Made by a program: the position numbers and the translations under genes. This document shows positions 52,071 through 60,122 of a DNA stretch of 64,000 nt, in pieces (positions within the stretch are counted from its first letter, which is position 1; each line of letters opens with the position of its first letter). Under the pieces are notes generated by a model that saw only the letters and a list, made by a program, of their open reading frames with translations, made no database searches and was not told the DNA's origin. Source of the stretch: Eikenella corrodens (lineage in GTDB: Bacteria > Pseudomonadota > Gammaproteobacteria > Burkholderiales > Neisseriaceae); assembly GCF_003990355.1 (NCBI RefSeq), contig NZ_CP034670.1, positions 992,001 to 1,056,000 on the forward strand, written 5' to 3'.

Positions 52071-52532
52071 TTATTCGTCCCACTCTTCTTCATCCTGCCA
52101 GGCCTTATCCAGCGCGTGGCGGATGGTGTCGCTGTCGAAGCCGCGGTAGGCGAGGAAGCGGGCGGCGCGTTGCTGTGCGGCGAAATCGGCGGGGGGCTGT
52201 TTGAACTTTTTGCGCAGCACGGCGCAGGCGGTGGCGCGTTCGCTGTCGCGGTCGGGCAGGGCGGCTTCGATGAGTTCGTTGTCCAGCTTTTGCTGTTGCA
52301 GGCCTTGGGCGAGGCGCAGGCGGCCGTAGCGGCTGCTTTTGCTGTACACGTAGCTTTCGGCGTAGCGCCGGTCGGATTGCCAGTTGCGCTCGGCAAACTC
52401 TTGCAGCAAAGCGTCGATTTCGGCGGGATCTTCGGCATAGGGCGCGAGTTTGCGCCGCAGTTCGGCCTGCGACATTTCCCGCCGCGACAATAAATCTAGG
52501 GCGCGGCTGCGCAGGGATTTAACGGCGGTCAT
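52071..52532 (-). CDS. recX: Regulatory protein RecX
   Basis: 153 residues. RecX modulates RecA filament growth. Three helical repeats are visible: SLRSRALDLLSRREMSQAELRRKL, then RYAESYVYSKSSRYGRLRLAQGLQQ, then AARFLAYRGFDSDTIRHALDKAW. The start MTAVKSLRSR lies within the 3' end of gph (14-bp overlap), so the two are translationally coupled. RecA activity bears on transformation, in which the uptake sequences also act; recA itself is not in the window. Confidence 0.92.
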   Translation of the reverse strand: MTAVKSLRSRALDLLSRREMSQAELRRKLAPYAEDPAEIDALLQEFAERNWQSDRRYAESYVYSKSSRYGRLRLAQGLQQQKLDNELIEAALPDRDSERATACAVLRKKFKQPPADFAAQQRAARFLAYRGFDSDTIRHALDKAWQDEEEWDE

Positions 52533-53217
52533 CGGGGCGCAGACGGTCGTAGATTTCGGGCAGGGTGCTGACAATCCAATCGGGGCGGGTGGCGGGATTT
52601 TCGGCCAATTGGTCCATATCGGCATAGCCGTAGCGCACGCCGATGGCAAAGCAGCCGGCGGCTTTGGCGGCGAGGATGTCGTTGCGCGAATCGCCCACCA
52701 TCGCCATGTTTTCCGGCTTCACGCCCAATACTTCGGCGGCGTGCAGCAGGGGCGCGGCATCGGGCTTGCGCTGGGGCAGAGTGTCGCCGCCCACCACGAG
52801 GCTGAACAGGTCGGCCAGGCCGAGGCGGCGCAGCAGTTCGGCGGCCCAGGCTTCGCGTTTGTTGGTTACCACGGCCAGCGGGATGCCGAGGGTTTTCAGG
52901 AGCTGGAGGCCGGTTTTCACTTCGGGGTAGATGTAGGTGTGGCGGTCGAGGTGTTCGGAATAATGTTGGGCAAACACGGCGAAGGCGCGCTGCCACACTT
53001 CGTCGGGGGCTTGGCCTTCCGGATCGGCAGTGAGGGCGCGGTGCACGAGTTTGCCCACGCCGTCGCCTACGTAGGACATCATCAGTTTTTCGTCGAGCAG
53101 GGGCAGGTTTTCGCTGCGGCGGGCTTCGTTGGCGGCGGCGGCGAGGTCGGCAAGGGAATCGACTAAGGTGCCGTCCAAATCAAAGGCGGCGGCAAGGATT
53201 TCGGGGCGGGTATTCAT
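52519..53217 (-). CDS. gph: Phosphoglycolate phosphatase
   Basis: 232 residues, HAD superfamily. The nucleophile Asp motif is AAFDLDGTLVDSL at 9-21, motif II is AVVTNKREA, and motif III is MVGDSRNDILAAKAAG. It removes phosphate from 2-phosphoglycolate, for example after DNA repair. It is followed directly by recX. Upstream is a 321-bp gap with an uptake-sequence pair and a shortened CREE. Confidence 0.94.
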   Translation of the reverse strand: MNTRPEILAAAFDLDGTLVDSLADLAAAANEARRSENLPLLDEKLMMSYVGDGVGKLVHRALTADPEGQAPDEVWQRAFAVFAQHYSEHLDRHTYIYPEVKTGLQLLKTLGIPLAVVTNKREAWAAELLRRLGLADLFSLVVGGDTLPQRKPDAAPLLHAAEVLGVKPENMAMVGDSRNDILAAKAAGCFAIGVRYGYADMDQLAENPATRPDWIVSTLPEIYDRLRPDDRR

Positions 53218-53280
53218 GATGTGGCCTCGGGGTTTGGATAAAAAATAATGGCGGATTTTAGCATGAGGCAGGTGGTCGGG

Positions 53281-53320
53281 AGGCTACCTGAAAGCTGTTT
53301 TCTAATTTTCAGGTAGCCTT
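53281..53320. repeat. Inverted eikDUS pair upstream of gph
   Basis: AGGCTACCTGAAA and TTTTCAGGTAGCCTTAAGG pair around a 14-nt loop in the 321-bp gap between gph and ybaB. It lies upstream of gph, so it may terminate readthrough from dnaX-ybaB. Confidence 0.6.
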
Positions 53321-53384
53321 AAGGCGATATGGCAAACCAGACGAACTTTAGTGCATGCGTGTGGCGGGCGAGCAGCGGCATATT

Positions 53385-53452
53385 TATAGTGAATCAACAA
53401 AAACCGGTGCAGCGTTGGCTCGCCTTGTCCTGATTTTTGTTAATCCGCTATA
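53385..53452. mobile_element. Correia repeat enclosed element, 68-bp internal deletion form
   Basis: TATAGTGAATCAACAAAAACC at the left, TTTTTGTTAATCCGCTATA at the right; the CCGTAC-CTGTCTGCGG block is absent. Further CREE-like end fragments (TTTAATTCACTGCA) follow at about 53469-53482. Confidence 0.83.
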
Positions 53453-53538
53453 TTTTCATCCACTGCAATTTAATTCACTGCAATGGCCAAACAAACCGGC
53501 TGCCTGACGGGTTCTGGCAGCCGGTGTTTATGTGCGGA

Positions 53539-53880
53539 TTACTTGAAGAAGTTGTCCATGCCGGGGGGCAGGCCGAGGCCTTGGGTGAATTGCGACATAT
53601 GCTGCTGGGCGGCGGCTTCCACTTTGCGCGCGGCATCGTTGAAGGCGGCGGCAATCAGGTCTTCCAGCATTTCTTTGTCGGAAGCGGCATCGGCGGCGAG
53701 GCTGTCGTCGATATGCACGCGTTGGACGGCGTGGTGGCAGCTGAGGGTGATTTTCACCATGCCGCCGCCGGCTTCGCCTTCCACGGTGATATTGGCCAGT
53801 TCGGCCTGTGCCTGTTTCATTTTTTCCTGCATTTTTTGTGCCTGTTGCATCAGGTTGCCGAGGCCGGCTTTGTTGAACAT
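53539..53880 (-). CDS. YbaB/EbfC nucleoid-associated protein
   Basis: 113 residues. A dimeric DNA-binding protein usually encoded between dnaX and recR. Typical are the N-terminal coiled helix NLMQQAQKMQEKMKQAQAEL, the beta-core VEGEAGGGMVKITLSCHH, and the LEDLIAAAFNDAARKVE helix. It follows dnaX by 53 bp on the minus strand, the usual dnaX-ybaB order; recR is not in the window. Confidence 0.95.
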   Translation of the reverse strand: MFNKAGLGNLMQQAQKMQEKMKQAQAELANITVEGEAGGGMVKITLSCHHAVQRVHIDDSLAADAASDKEMLEDLIAAAFNDAARKVEAAAQQHMSQFTQGLGLPPGMDNFFK

Positions 53881-53933
53881 GAGTGTGCTCCTAATTTAAA
53901 GAGTGGGTGGGAATAAACAGTGCGGGAGCGGCC

Positions 53934-56240
53934 TTAGGTTTGGCCGTTTTCCTGCAATACAAGGCTTTCGGGTAGCCAGCGGGCGCCGAATAGATTGAGG
54001 ATGTCTTGCGCGGCGGGGTCTTGCTCCAGCAGGCTTTGCGCTTGGTCGCGGGCGGCCTGGTGCAGGCGTTGTTGGCGCATGGCGGGGGTTTCGGCGGTTG
54101 TGCCGCCGGCCGGCCAATCGGTGGTGCGGATGCTGATGGGATGGCTGTAGGCGGCAGCCAGGTGCTGCTCGATGCGCTGGATGTGTTCGCGGCTGATGCT
54201 GACTTGCCCGGCTTCGGCCACGGCAAGGGTGAGCAGGTGTTGCTGCGGGTCGTAGCCGAGGCAGGCGGTGTGCTGGGCGCTCATTTGGGCGGCACCGATT
54301 TTGGGGGCGATGGCGGCGACGATGTGCGGCCAGGTGTCGGCATCGGGCAGGGGCAGGGCTGCAGTGTCAGTGCTTTCCGGGGTTTCGGCAGCGGCTGATT
54401 GGGCTTCGGTTTGCCCGTTTTGGCTGTGTAAAAATCCGCTTTGTTCGGTTTCAGGTAGCTTTTCGCTGCCTAATTCGGATTCGTTTCGGGATGTGGCATC
54501 ATGTTTGTGCTGGGGCAGGCTGTCATTTTGGTTTCGGCTATGCGGAAACTCGTTTGCGGGGTTTTGGCCGGGCCCGGTTTCAGCTAACCCTGGGCTTGGG
54601 GGGCTGTCGGGCAGGCCGCTTTCAAAACCGGCGGGCAGCGGGGCATCGTCCCACGGCGGGCTGCTTTCGAAGGCGGCGGGGATGGCTTCCGACGCGGCAG
54701 GTTGCGGCTCGCTAGGATGGGGGCGGCCGGGTTCGGACGAACCGGGCGAGGAGTTGCCGGATTCGTTTGGGTTGGGCGAAAGCCGATGCTGGCTGTTTGG
54801 ACTGCCTGAAATATTTTCAGGTAGCCTTTCGGTATGGCGGGCAGCGGGGACGGCTTCTTGCGGCAGGGGTTCGTTTGGCGAAAGCCTGCCGTTGTCGTCT
54901 GGGCTACCTGAAAAGCTGCCGTGTTCATTTTGGCTGTGCGGAAACTCGTGTTGCCCGCTTTTGCTGCGCAGAAGCTCGTTATGTTCGCCTTCAGGTAGCC
55001 TGGGTTCGGCTTGGGCGGGCGGGGCTTCTGCTGCATGGTTTTCGGCTGGAATGCGGGCCTTATCCGGCTGCGGTGTGGCAGCCGGACGGGGCTTTGGGGC
55101 GGGATCGTGCAGTTCGCTGCCGCTGATTCGGCTGCCTTCGGGCAGTTCGGCTGCGGCCAGGGGGGTGAAGGCGAGCAGGCGCAATAGGGTCATCACGAAG
55201 CCGGCGTATTCGTCGGGCGCGAGCGGCAGGTCTTGTTTGCCGTGGATAACGCATTGGTAATACAGCTGGATTTGTTCGTCGCCCAGTTGGGCGGCGAGCT
55301 GTTGCAGGGTGTCGCGTTCGGGGTCGTCTGCGGGCACGGCGGCGGGGATGGTTTTGAGCAGGGCAAGCTTTTGCAGTAAGAGGGCGAGCTCGCTCAAGGC
55401 GCTGTCGAAGCCGATGGCGCGGCCGGCCATTTCCTGTGCGGTGGCGAGCAGGGCGGCGCCGTCTTGGTTGGCGGCGGCTTGCAGCAGGGAATAAAGGTAG
55501 CGTTGATCAACGGCGCCGATCATTTGGCGCACGTCGGCTTCGGTTACGTTGCCGGAGCCCATGGCGATGGCTTGGTCGAGCAGGCTGAGTGCGTCGCGCA
55601 TGGAGCCGGCGGCGGCTCGGCCGAGCAGGGCAAGGGCGGGGGCTTCGTAGGGGATTTGTTCGCTGTCCAGAACGTGCGCGAGGTGCTGCGATACCTGCTG
55701 GGCGGTCATGTTGCGCAGCACGAATTGCAGGCAGCGGCTGAGCACGGTTATGGGGACTTTGTGTGGGTCGGTGGTGGCGAGGATGAATTTGACGTGCTCG
55801 GGCGGCTCTTCCAGCGTTTTGAGCATGGCGTTGAACGCGGATTTGGAGAGCATGTGCACTTCGTCGATGATATAGACTTTGTATTTGCCGACGGTGGGCG
55901 CGTATTGGGCGTTTTCCAGCACTTCGCGGATGTTGTCGATGCCGGTATTGGAGGCGGCGTCGATTTCCAGCAAATCCACAAACCGCCCGGCGTCGATGTC
56001 GCGGCAGGATTGGCATTGGCCGCAGGGCTCACCTTCGTGCGGGGTTTCGCAGTTGAGGCTTTTGGCGAGGATGCGGGCGATGGTGGTTTTGCCCACGCCG
56101 CGGGTGCCGGTGAGCAGGTAGGCGTGGTGCAGGCGGCCTTTGCCCAGGGCGTTTTGCAGGGCTTTGACAACGTGTTCCTGCCCGACTAAATCGGCAAAGG
56201 TTTTGGGACGCCACTTGCGGGCGAGAACTTGATAGGCCAT
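53934..56240 (-). CDS. dnaX: DNA polymerase III subunits gamma and tau
   Basis: 768 residues. The clamp-loader ATPase: P-loop TGTRGVGKTT near residue 45, zinc cysteines in CETPHEGEPCGQCQSC, Walker B and sensor blocks DEVHMLSKSAFNAML and FILATTDPHKVP. Domain III extends to about 370. A long Pro/Ser/Asn-rich linker (about 380-640) holds four uptake sequences (near 54449, 54814, 54901, 54990) and short repeats (FPHSQNEHG, HSQNGQ, LSPNE). The C-terminal tau domain that binds DnaE follows. No A-run slippery site for a gamma product was seen. The start MAYQVLARKWRP matches the family. Confidence 0.94.
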   Translation of the reverse strand: MAYQVLARKWRPKTFADLVGQEHVVKALQNALGKGRLHHAYLLTGTRGVGKTTIARILAKSLNCETPHEGEPCGQCQSCRDIDAGRFVDLLEIDAASNTGIDNIREVLENAQYAPTVGKYKVYIIDEVHMLSKSAFNAMLKTLEEPPEHVKFILATTDPHKVPITVLSRCLQFVLRNMTAQQVSQHLAHVLDSEQIPYEAPALALLGRAAAGSMRDALSLLDQAIAMGSGNVTEADVRQMIGAVDQRYLYSLLQAAANQDGAALLATAQEMAGRAIGFDSALSELALLLQKLALLKTIPAAVPADDPERDTLQQLAAQLGDEQIQLYYQCVIHGKQDLPLAPDEYAGFVMTLLRLLAFTPLAAAELPEGSRISGSELHDPAPKPRPAATPQPDKARIPAENHAAEAPPAQAEPRLPEGEHNELLRSKSGQHEFPHSQNEHGSFSGSPDDNGRLSPNEPLPQEAVPAARHTERLPENISGSPNSQHRLSPNPNESGNSSPGSSEPGRPHPSEPQPAASEAIPAAFESSPPWDDAPLPAGFESGLPDSPPSPGLAETGPGQNPANEFPHSRNQNDSLPQHKHDATSRNESELGSEKLPETEQSGFLHSQNGQTEAQSAAAETPESTDTAALPLPDADTWPHIVAAIAPKIGAAQMSAQHTACLGYDPQQHLLTLAVAEAGQVSISREHIQRIEQHLAAAYSHPISIRTTDWPAGGTTAETPAMRQQRLHQAARDQAQSLLEQDPAAQDILNLFGARWLPESLVLQENGQT

Positions 56241-56354
56241 GTGGAATGCTTTGATGGGGTTGTTCGGGCGCACGGATGCGCGGTACGGCATGATGTTGCC
56301 AAGGGCGGTATTTTAGCATTATCAACGCTATTCTTGGCGACAGGAAAAGGCAAA

Positions 56355-56388
56355 CAGGCTACCTGAAAACCGGATTTCAGGTAGCCTG
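56355..56388 (-). terminator. Inverted eikDUS pair behind the DUF333 gene
   Basis: CAGGCTACCTGAAA and TTTCAGGTAGCCTG pair over 14 bp with a 6-nt loop, 21 bp after the DUF333 stop on the minus strand and ahead of the dnaX leader. Confidence 0.65.
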
Positions 56389-56408
56389 CCTGTATGGCCG
56401 GGCGGAGC

Positions 56409-56681
56409 TTATTTGCCGTTGCCGCTGTTGTTGGCGCGGTAGTATGCCCACTCTTCCACTTCTTTGCCGTCGGGCAGGATGCACACGCCGTATTCGCTGC
56501 CGTCTTGGTTTTTGCGGATTTCAGATTTGCCGCCCTGCTGCACGCAGTACACGCTGGCAGGGTTGCCCATGCCGACGGCGGGCATGGAGGCATCGGCCGG
56601 TTCGGAGGCGGCAGCAGGGGTTTGGCTGCCTGCGCAGGCGGCCAGGCCGAGGGCGGCCATCAGGGGGAGGAAACGTTTCAT
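56409..56681 (-). CDS. Small DUF333 lipoprotein
   Basis: 90 residues. Signal and lipobox LPLMAALGLAAC, lipidated Cys at about 16. The mature part carries the DUF333 pattern: GNPASVYCVQQGGKSEIR with Cys, QDGSEYGVCILPDGKEVEEW with the second Cys, then AYYR. The Cys pair suggests a disulfide-stabilised periplasmic or outer-membrane lipoprotein. Function unknown. The start at 56681 (MKRFLPLMAALG) was chosen for the signal peptide. Confidence 0.85.
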   Translation of the reverse strand: MKRFLPLMAALGLAACAGSQTPAAASEPADASMPAVGMGNPASVYCVQQGGKSEIRKNQDGSEYGVCILPDGKEVEEWAYYRANNSGNGK

Positions 56682-56712
56682 GGGTTGTCCTTTGGGGTGT
56701 TGCAAATGAATT

Positions 56713-56766
56713 TTCAGGTAGCCTTAATCAGGCGTAAGTTTGCTCTGATCAAGGCTACCTGAAAGA
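56713..56766 (-). terminator. Extended inverted eikDUS pair behind the transglutaminase gene
   Basis: TTTCAGGTAGCCTTAATCAG and CTGATCAAGGCTACCTGAAA are complementary beyond the uptake sequence, with a 10-nt loop and one bulge or mismatch. It lies 60 bp after the TgpA-like stop codon on the minus strand. Confidence 0.6.
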
Positions 56767-56825
56767 TAACAGATAAACGGGAAATTAAACGTTAATCCGT
56801 GCTTGGGCAGGTAAAGGCGGGGGTG

Positions 56826-58814
56826 TTACCGCTTAACCTGGCGCACGGCGCGGCAACATTGGCGATACCAGCGTTTTTGTGCGGCTTTCGGGGGCAGGCC
56901 GTCATCGGCGTAGTTCCAGCGCTCGTATTGTGCCAGCAGGCTTTCCAGCTCGGGGCTGAGGTATTCCTGCTCACGCAGGATGTTGGCGGTTTCGGCGGGG
57001 CCGAGGGCGGCGGGGTCGATGCCTTCCACGTCGGGCAGGCGTTCTTTGATGCGGGCGAAGCCTTCTTCCAGCAGGTTGGCATAACGCCGGCTGCTGCGCC
57101 GCCACCACAGCCACAACGGAATTAGGGCCAAAGTGCCGCCAACCAGCAGGAATATGAGCAGGCTCAATAGGTTGAAGCCGCCCAAGCCTAAGCTGCGGAA
57201 CAGGCTTTGTTGCGAGCTGCTGTCGTAGTTCACCACCCATTGCTGCCAGTAAAACTGGCCTTCGGCGCTGAGTTTGTTCCACCACTGCCAATTGCCGCTG
57301 CCGGCCACCAGCTCTTGCTCGCCGCCCTCCAGCGCGGAGGAAAGGCCTTGTTCGATGCGGTTGCTGCTCACGGCGGCGGTGGGATCGACACGCAGCCAGG
57401 CTTCTTCTTCGGGCAGCCACACTTCGGCCCAGGCGTGGGCATCTTTGCCGCACACCTGCCAGAAGCCGCCGTCGGGGTTGTATTCGCCGCCCTGATAGCC
57501 GGTAACCACGCGGGCGGGCACGCCCGCGGCACGCATGATGACCACAAAGCTTTCGGCGTAGTGTTCGCAAAATCCGCGGCGGTTGTCGAACACGAAGTTG
57601 TCGATGCGGTCGGGGCTGCGGTCTAGCGGGGGGTTGAGGGTGTAGGCGAAGGATTGGTTGCGGTAGTAGGCCAGGGTGCGGTTGACGAAATCGGCGGTGT
57701 TGGCGGATTGGCTGCGCAGCTGGCGGGCGAGCGCGCGGGTGCGCTGGTTGCTGTAGCCGGGCAGGCGGCTCAGCTGGCGCTGGCGCGAGGGGGAAAGTTT
57801 TTCAGGTAGCCTGTTGCCGATGGCGGCGCGAAGCACGAAACGGCGCAGGCCGTCATGGCTGCGCACGCGGATGGTGTGGCCTTCGGCAAAACGCATTTTG
57901 CTTCGGGCGTTGTCGGCGTTGAAGTTGATGATGGGGTAGTCCAGCGCAGGAATGCGGCCTTGCTCGTCGCGCATAATGATGCTGTAGGAGACAATGGTTT
58001 GCGTGTAGGCAGTGTCGGCGCGGGTGGGCAGTTCGTCATCATCGGCACGCCATTGCTCGCCGTCAAACTGGCTCATGGTGATGGCGCGCCAATAAAGGTC
58101 GGATTGGTTGGGGGTGTAGCCCCCGTCGAAAGTGGCGTTGAAAGCCAGCTCGTTGCTCTGCACCAAATTACTGATGCTGCCCGGCTGCATGGTGTCGGAA
58201 AGGCCGGTTTGGGCTTGGCCGGGTTTGGGCGGCTGCGGGATACGCCATAAAGGCTCGCTCATGCGCGGCACGGCGATAAATAATACGGCGGCCAGCGGCA
58301 GGGTGAGCAGCAGGGCGGTAGCGGCGTGGCGTGCGGCCAGGCGCAGCGGCATATTGAGGAGGGCGATGCAGGTAGCGGTGCCGAACAGGCCGGCCAACAG
58401 CCACAGGCCGATGAACATGCCTTGGTTGAGCAGCACGGTGGCGCCCATCAGGAACACCATGGCGGTGAGCAGCATATGCCAATCGCGCAACACGCGGCTT
58501 TCATAGGTTTTGAGCAGCACCAGCAGCAGAAGCAGTGCGCTGCCGCCTTCGCTGCCGAGAAAGGTGCCCAACTGCGAAAACACGAAGCCAAACACAGCCA
58601 GGCCGCCGATGGCGGTGGCCCAAGCAGGCAGGCCGCGGCTGCCGATGAGCGTGAGCCCGAGCTGGATCAGCCACAGCACGCCGAATACGATAATGACACC
58701 AACGGGCAGGGCAAAAGCCAGCGGCAGGGTAATCCATAGCAGCAGCAATAGAACGCCCAAACGCGGCAGGCGTTCGGGCGGTTGGTCGATGTATTCGGGG
58801 TTGAAAACGAGCAT
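56826..58814 (-). CDS. TgpA-like membrane transglutaminase (DUF3488)
   Basis: 662 residues. Residues 1-170 contain about five to six helices (LGVLLLLLWITLPLAFAL at the start). A periplasmic transglutaminase-core domain follows, with Cys in RRGFCEHYAESFVVIMRAAG, His in KDAHAWAEVWLPEE and Asp in RVDPTAAV: a complete triad. One more helix (LLIFLLVGGTLALIPLWLWW) precedes a cytosolic tail. Often encoded with MoxR and DUF58; neither is adjacent here. An uptake sequence near 57802 encodes part of GNRLPEKLS. In-frame upstream codons derive from a CREE and were rejected. Confidence 0.9.
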   Translation of the reverse strand: MLVFNPEYIDQPPERLPRLGVLLLLLWITLPLAFALPVGVIIVFGVLWLIQLGLTLIGSRGLPAWATAIGGLAVFGFVFSQLGTFLGSEGGSALLLLLVLLKTYESRVLRDWHMLLTAMVFLMGATVLLNQGMFIGLWLLAGLFGTATCIALLNMPLRLAARHAATALLLTLPLAAVLFIAVPRMSEPLWRIPQPPKPGQAQTGLSDTMQPGSISNLVQSNELAFNATFDGGYTPNQSDLYWRAITMSQFDGEQWRADDDELPTRADTAYTQTIVSYSIIMRDEQGRIPALDYPIINFNADNARSKMRFAEGHTIRVRSHDGLRRFVLRAAIGNRLPEKLSPSRQRQLSRLPGYSNQRTRALARQLRSQSANTADFVNRTLAYYRNQSFAYTLNPPLDRSPDRIDNFVFDNRRGFCEHYAESFVVIMRAAGVPARVVTGYQGGEYNPDGGFWQVCGKDAHAWAEVWLPEEEAWLRVDPTAAVSSNRIEQGLSSALEGGEQELVAGSGNWQWWNKLSAEGQFYWQQWVVNYDSSSQQSLFRSLGLGGFNLLSLLIFLLVGGTLALIPLWLWWRRSSRRYANLLEEGFARIKERLPDVEGIDPAALGPAETANILREQEYLSPELESLLAQYERWNYADDGLPPKAAQKRWYRQCCRAVRQVKR

Positions 58815-58846
58815 GGCGGTTTGGGTTGGGTGGCGGCTTGGTTGTT

Positions 58847-58945
58847 TATAGTGAATTAACAAAAACCAGTACAGCGTTGCCTTGCCGTAACGTGTGTACT
58901 GTCTGCGGCTCGCCGCCTTGTCCTGATTTTTGTTGATCCACTATA
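58847..58945. mobile_element. Correia repeat enclosed element (99 bp)
   Basis: TATAGTGAATTAACAAAAACC at the left and TTTTTGTTGATCCACTATA at the right, slightly shortened in the GGCTCGCCTTGCC core. Adjacent to the start region of the transglutaminase gene. Confidence 0.88.
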
Positions 58946-59040
58946 CTTTGCGGAAACTCGGTTTGCTTGGGCAAATTTCGTTTCAGGTAGCCTTTTTATC
59001 AGAAGGTGTGTTTTGTGCGCCCGTTGCCGCCAGCCTGCGT

Positions 59041-59565
59041 TCAACCGGTAATCAGATTGGGCAGGCTGTGGCTCAGTTGCAGCGAATTGCCGATTATACC
59101 CAAATCCGCATCGGCAAAGCAGGCGTTTTCCAAAATCAGCCCGCCGTTGGGGCGTGAGGCGTGCAGGCTCATGCGCATTTGTGCGGGGGTGAAGGGCAGG
59201 TTGTGCTTGCGGGCGTATTCGGCGGCGCGGCGGTTGGCGGTTTGCAGCATCGGAATCAGCGTAATGTCTAAATGAAACACGCGCACACCCAATACCAAAA
59301 TACGGGCGGCAAACCAATCGGCTTCTTCTGTGAACACTTCCGGGCTGTGCTGCTCGAAATTGTGCCGCTCGGCAGCAATCAGGCAGGCCAGGGAACGGAT
59401 TTGCGGCAGCAGGGCTTCGCACAGCATGAAATCTTGCTGCTGCGGCGTATCGGCCTGCAAGTCGGCACGGTGCTGGTTGCCGTCCACGGCCAAATACCAG
59501 CGTTGCAGCTCGGTGCGGGGGCGGGCGGGAGGAAGCTGGCGGAGTTGGCGGGCTAGGGCAGACAT
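59041..59565 (-). CDS. Hypothetical protein behind a candidate attenuator
   Basis: 174 residues from MSALARQLRQLPPARPR, a start preceded by AGGAAC; an alternative start MNRQTEQE at 59595 has no Shine-Dalgarno. No signal peptide or membrane helix. Recognisable segments include FTEEADWFAARILVLGVRVFHLDITLIPMLQ (about 85-115), RRAAEYARKHNLPFTPAQMR and GGLILENACFADADLGIIG. No family recognised. The mRNA would begin with a leader peptide and terminator hairpin (59636-59770), so expression may depend on aromatic aminoacyl-tRNA supply. Confidence 0.75.
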   Translation of the reverse strand: MSALARQLRQLPPARPRTELQRWYLAVDGNQHRADLQADTPQQQDFMLCEALLPQIRSLACLIAAERHNFEQHSPEVFTEEADWFAARILVLGVRVFHLDITLIPMLQTANRRAAEYARKHNLPFTPAQMRMSLHASRPNGGLILENACFADADLGIIGNSLQLSHSLPNLITG

Positions 59566-59635
59566 TTTATGTTCCTGTTCGGTTTGGCGGTTCATGGGAG
59601 GGGTTCCGTGGGTGAGCGGCCTTGCCGGGGCAAAT

Positions 59636-59672
59636 AAAAAACCGCTCGGGCGTTCCGGGCGGTAGTTTTTCT
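59636..59672 (-). terminator. Attenuator terminator
   Basis: On the minus strand ACTACCGCCCGG and CCGAGCGGT pair around GAACGC with one wobble, followed by TTTTTTATTTG. It lies 71 nt before the hypothetical gene's start and 21 nt after the leader-peptide stop. Its 5' arm TACCGCCCGG can pair instead with CCGAGCGGTA inside the leader ORF. Confidence 0.78.
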
Positions 59673-59692
59673 TTCGGCTGGTGTGGCGCAAA

Positions 59693-59770
59693 TCAGGCGC
59701 ACAGCAAAAGATACCGCTCGGCTGGGCGGTACCAATAAAACGGGGCGAAAGAGAAGTTTTGCGTATTCAT
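59693..59770 (-). CDS. Leader peptide rich in aromatic codons (25 codons)
   Basis: ATG at 59770-59768, TGA at 59695-59693. The peptide includes NFSFAPFYWYRP and later RYLLLC: three Phe, three Tyr and one Trp, with FYWY in a row. Directly after these codons begins TACCGCCCAGCCGAGCGGTA, a hairpin whose 3' arm competes with the downstream terminator. This is the design of a classical transcription-attenuation leader. No Shine-Dalgarno is present; the promoter puts the transcript start about 1-2 nt before the ATG, so it would be leaderless. Too short for standard gene finders. Confidence 0.65.
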   Translation of the reverse strand: MNTQNFSFAPFYWYRPAERYLLLCA

Positions 59771-59778
59771 GGGGAGGG

Positions 59779-59807
59779 AGTGTAAGCGGCGCGGCGGGGG
59801 CTGTCAA
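59779..59807 (-). promoter_or_regulatory. Sigma-70 promoter of the leader peptide
   Basis: On the minus strand TTGACA (59807-59802), a 17-bp spacer and TACACT (59784-59779). The -35 box is consensus and the spacing ideal. The ATG of the leader peptide is 8 bp after the -10 box. Confidence 0.8.
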
Positions 59808-60029
59808 GTGCCGGGCGGCGGCGGGGTTGGCGTTTTCAGGTAGCCTCTCAGGGCTTGCAGGCGGCCTGGAAATTGTAAAAATAACAGCGCGAACAGCATA
59901 TTGGCGTAAAGCCGGGTTAAATGGTTTCGAAATTGCTTGATTGGCTGCTATCATGCTCGGCTTTACGGATGCTTCACGGGCATTCCTCATTTTTTCAAAT
60001 TGGCCGGAGATAAAAGATTTGGCCGGCTG

Positions 60030-60107
60030 TACAGCGAATTAACGAAAACCGGTACTGCGTTGGCCCGCCTTGCTGCCTTGCCCCGATTGTTGTTAATCCG
60101 CCATTTA
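60030..60107. mobile_element. Degenerate Correia-like element
   Basis: TACAGCGAATTAACGAAAACC at the left, GATTGTTGTTAATCCGCCAT at the right, core reduced to GCGTTGGCCCGCCTTGC. About 78 bp, many substitutions; an old copy just upstream of the lipoprotein gene at 60123. Confidence 0.65.
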
Positions 60108-60122
60108 GGTAGGAGAGGAAAG

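Noticed and set aside
53934..56240. Programmed frameshift producing a short gamma form of DnaX
   Set aside because: No run of A like the E. coli slippery site was seen at the end of domain III; proteolysis or absence of gamma is equally possible.
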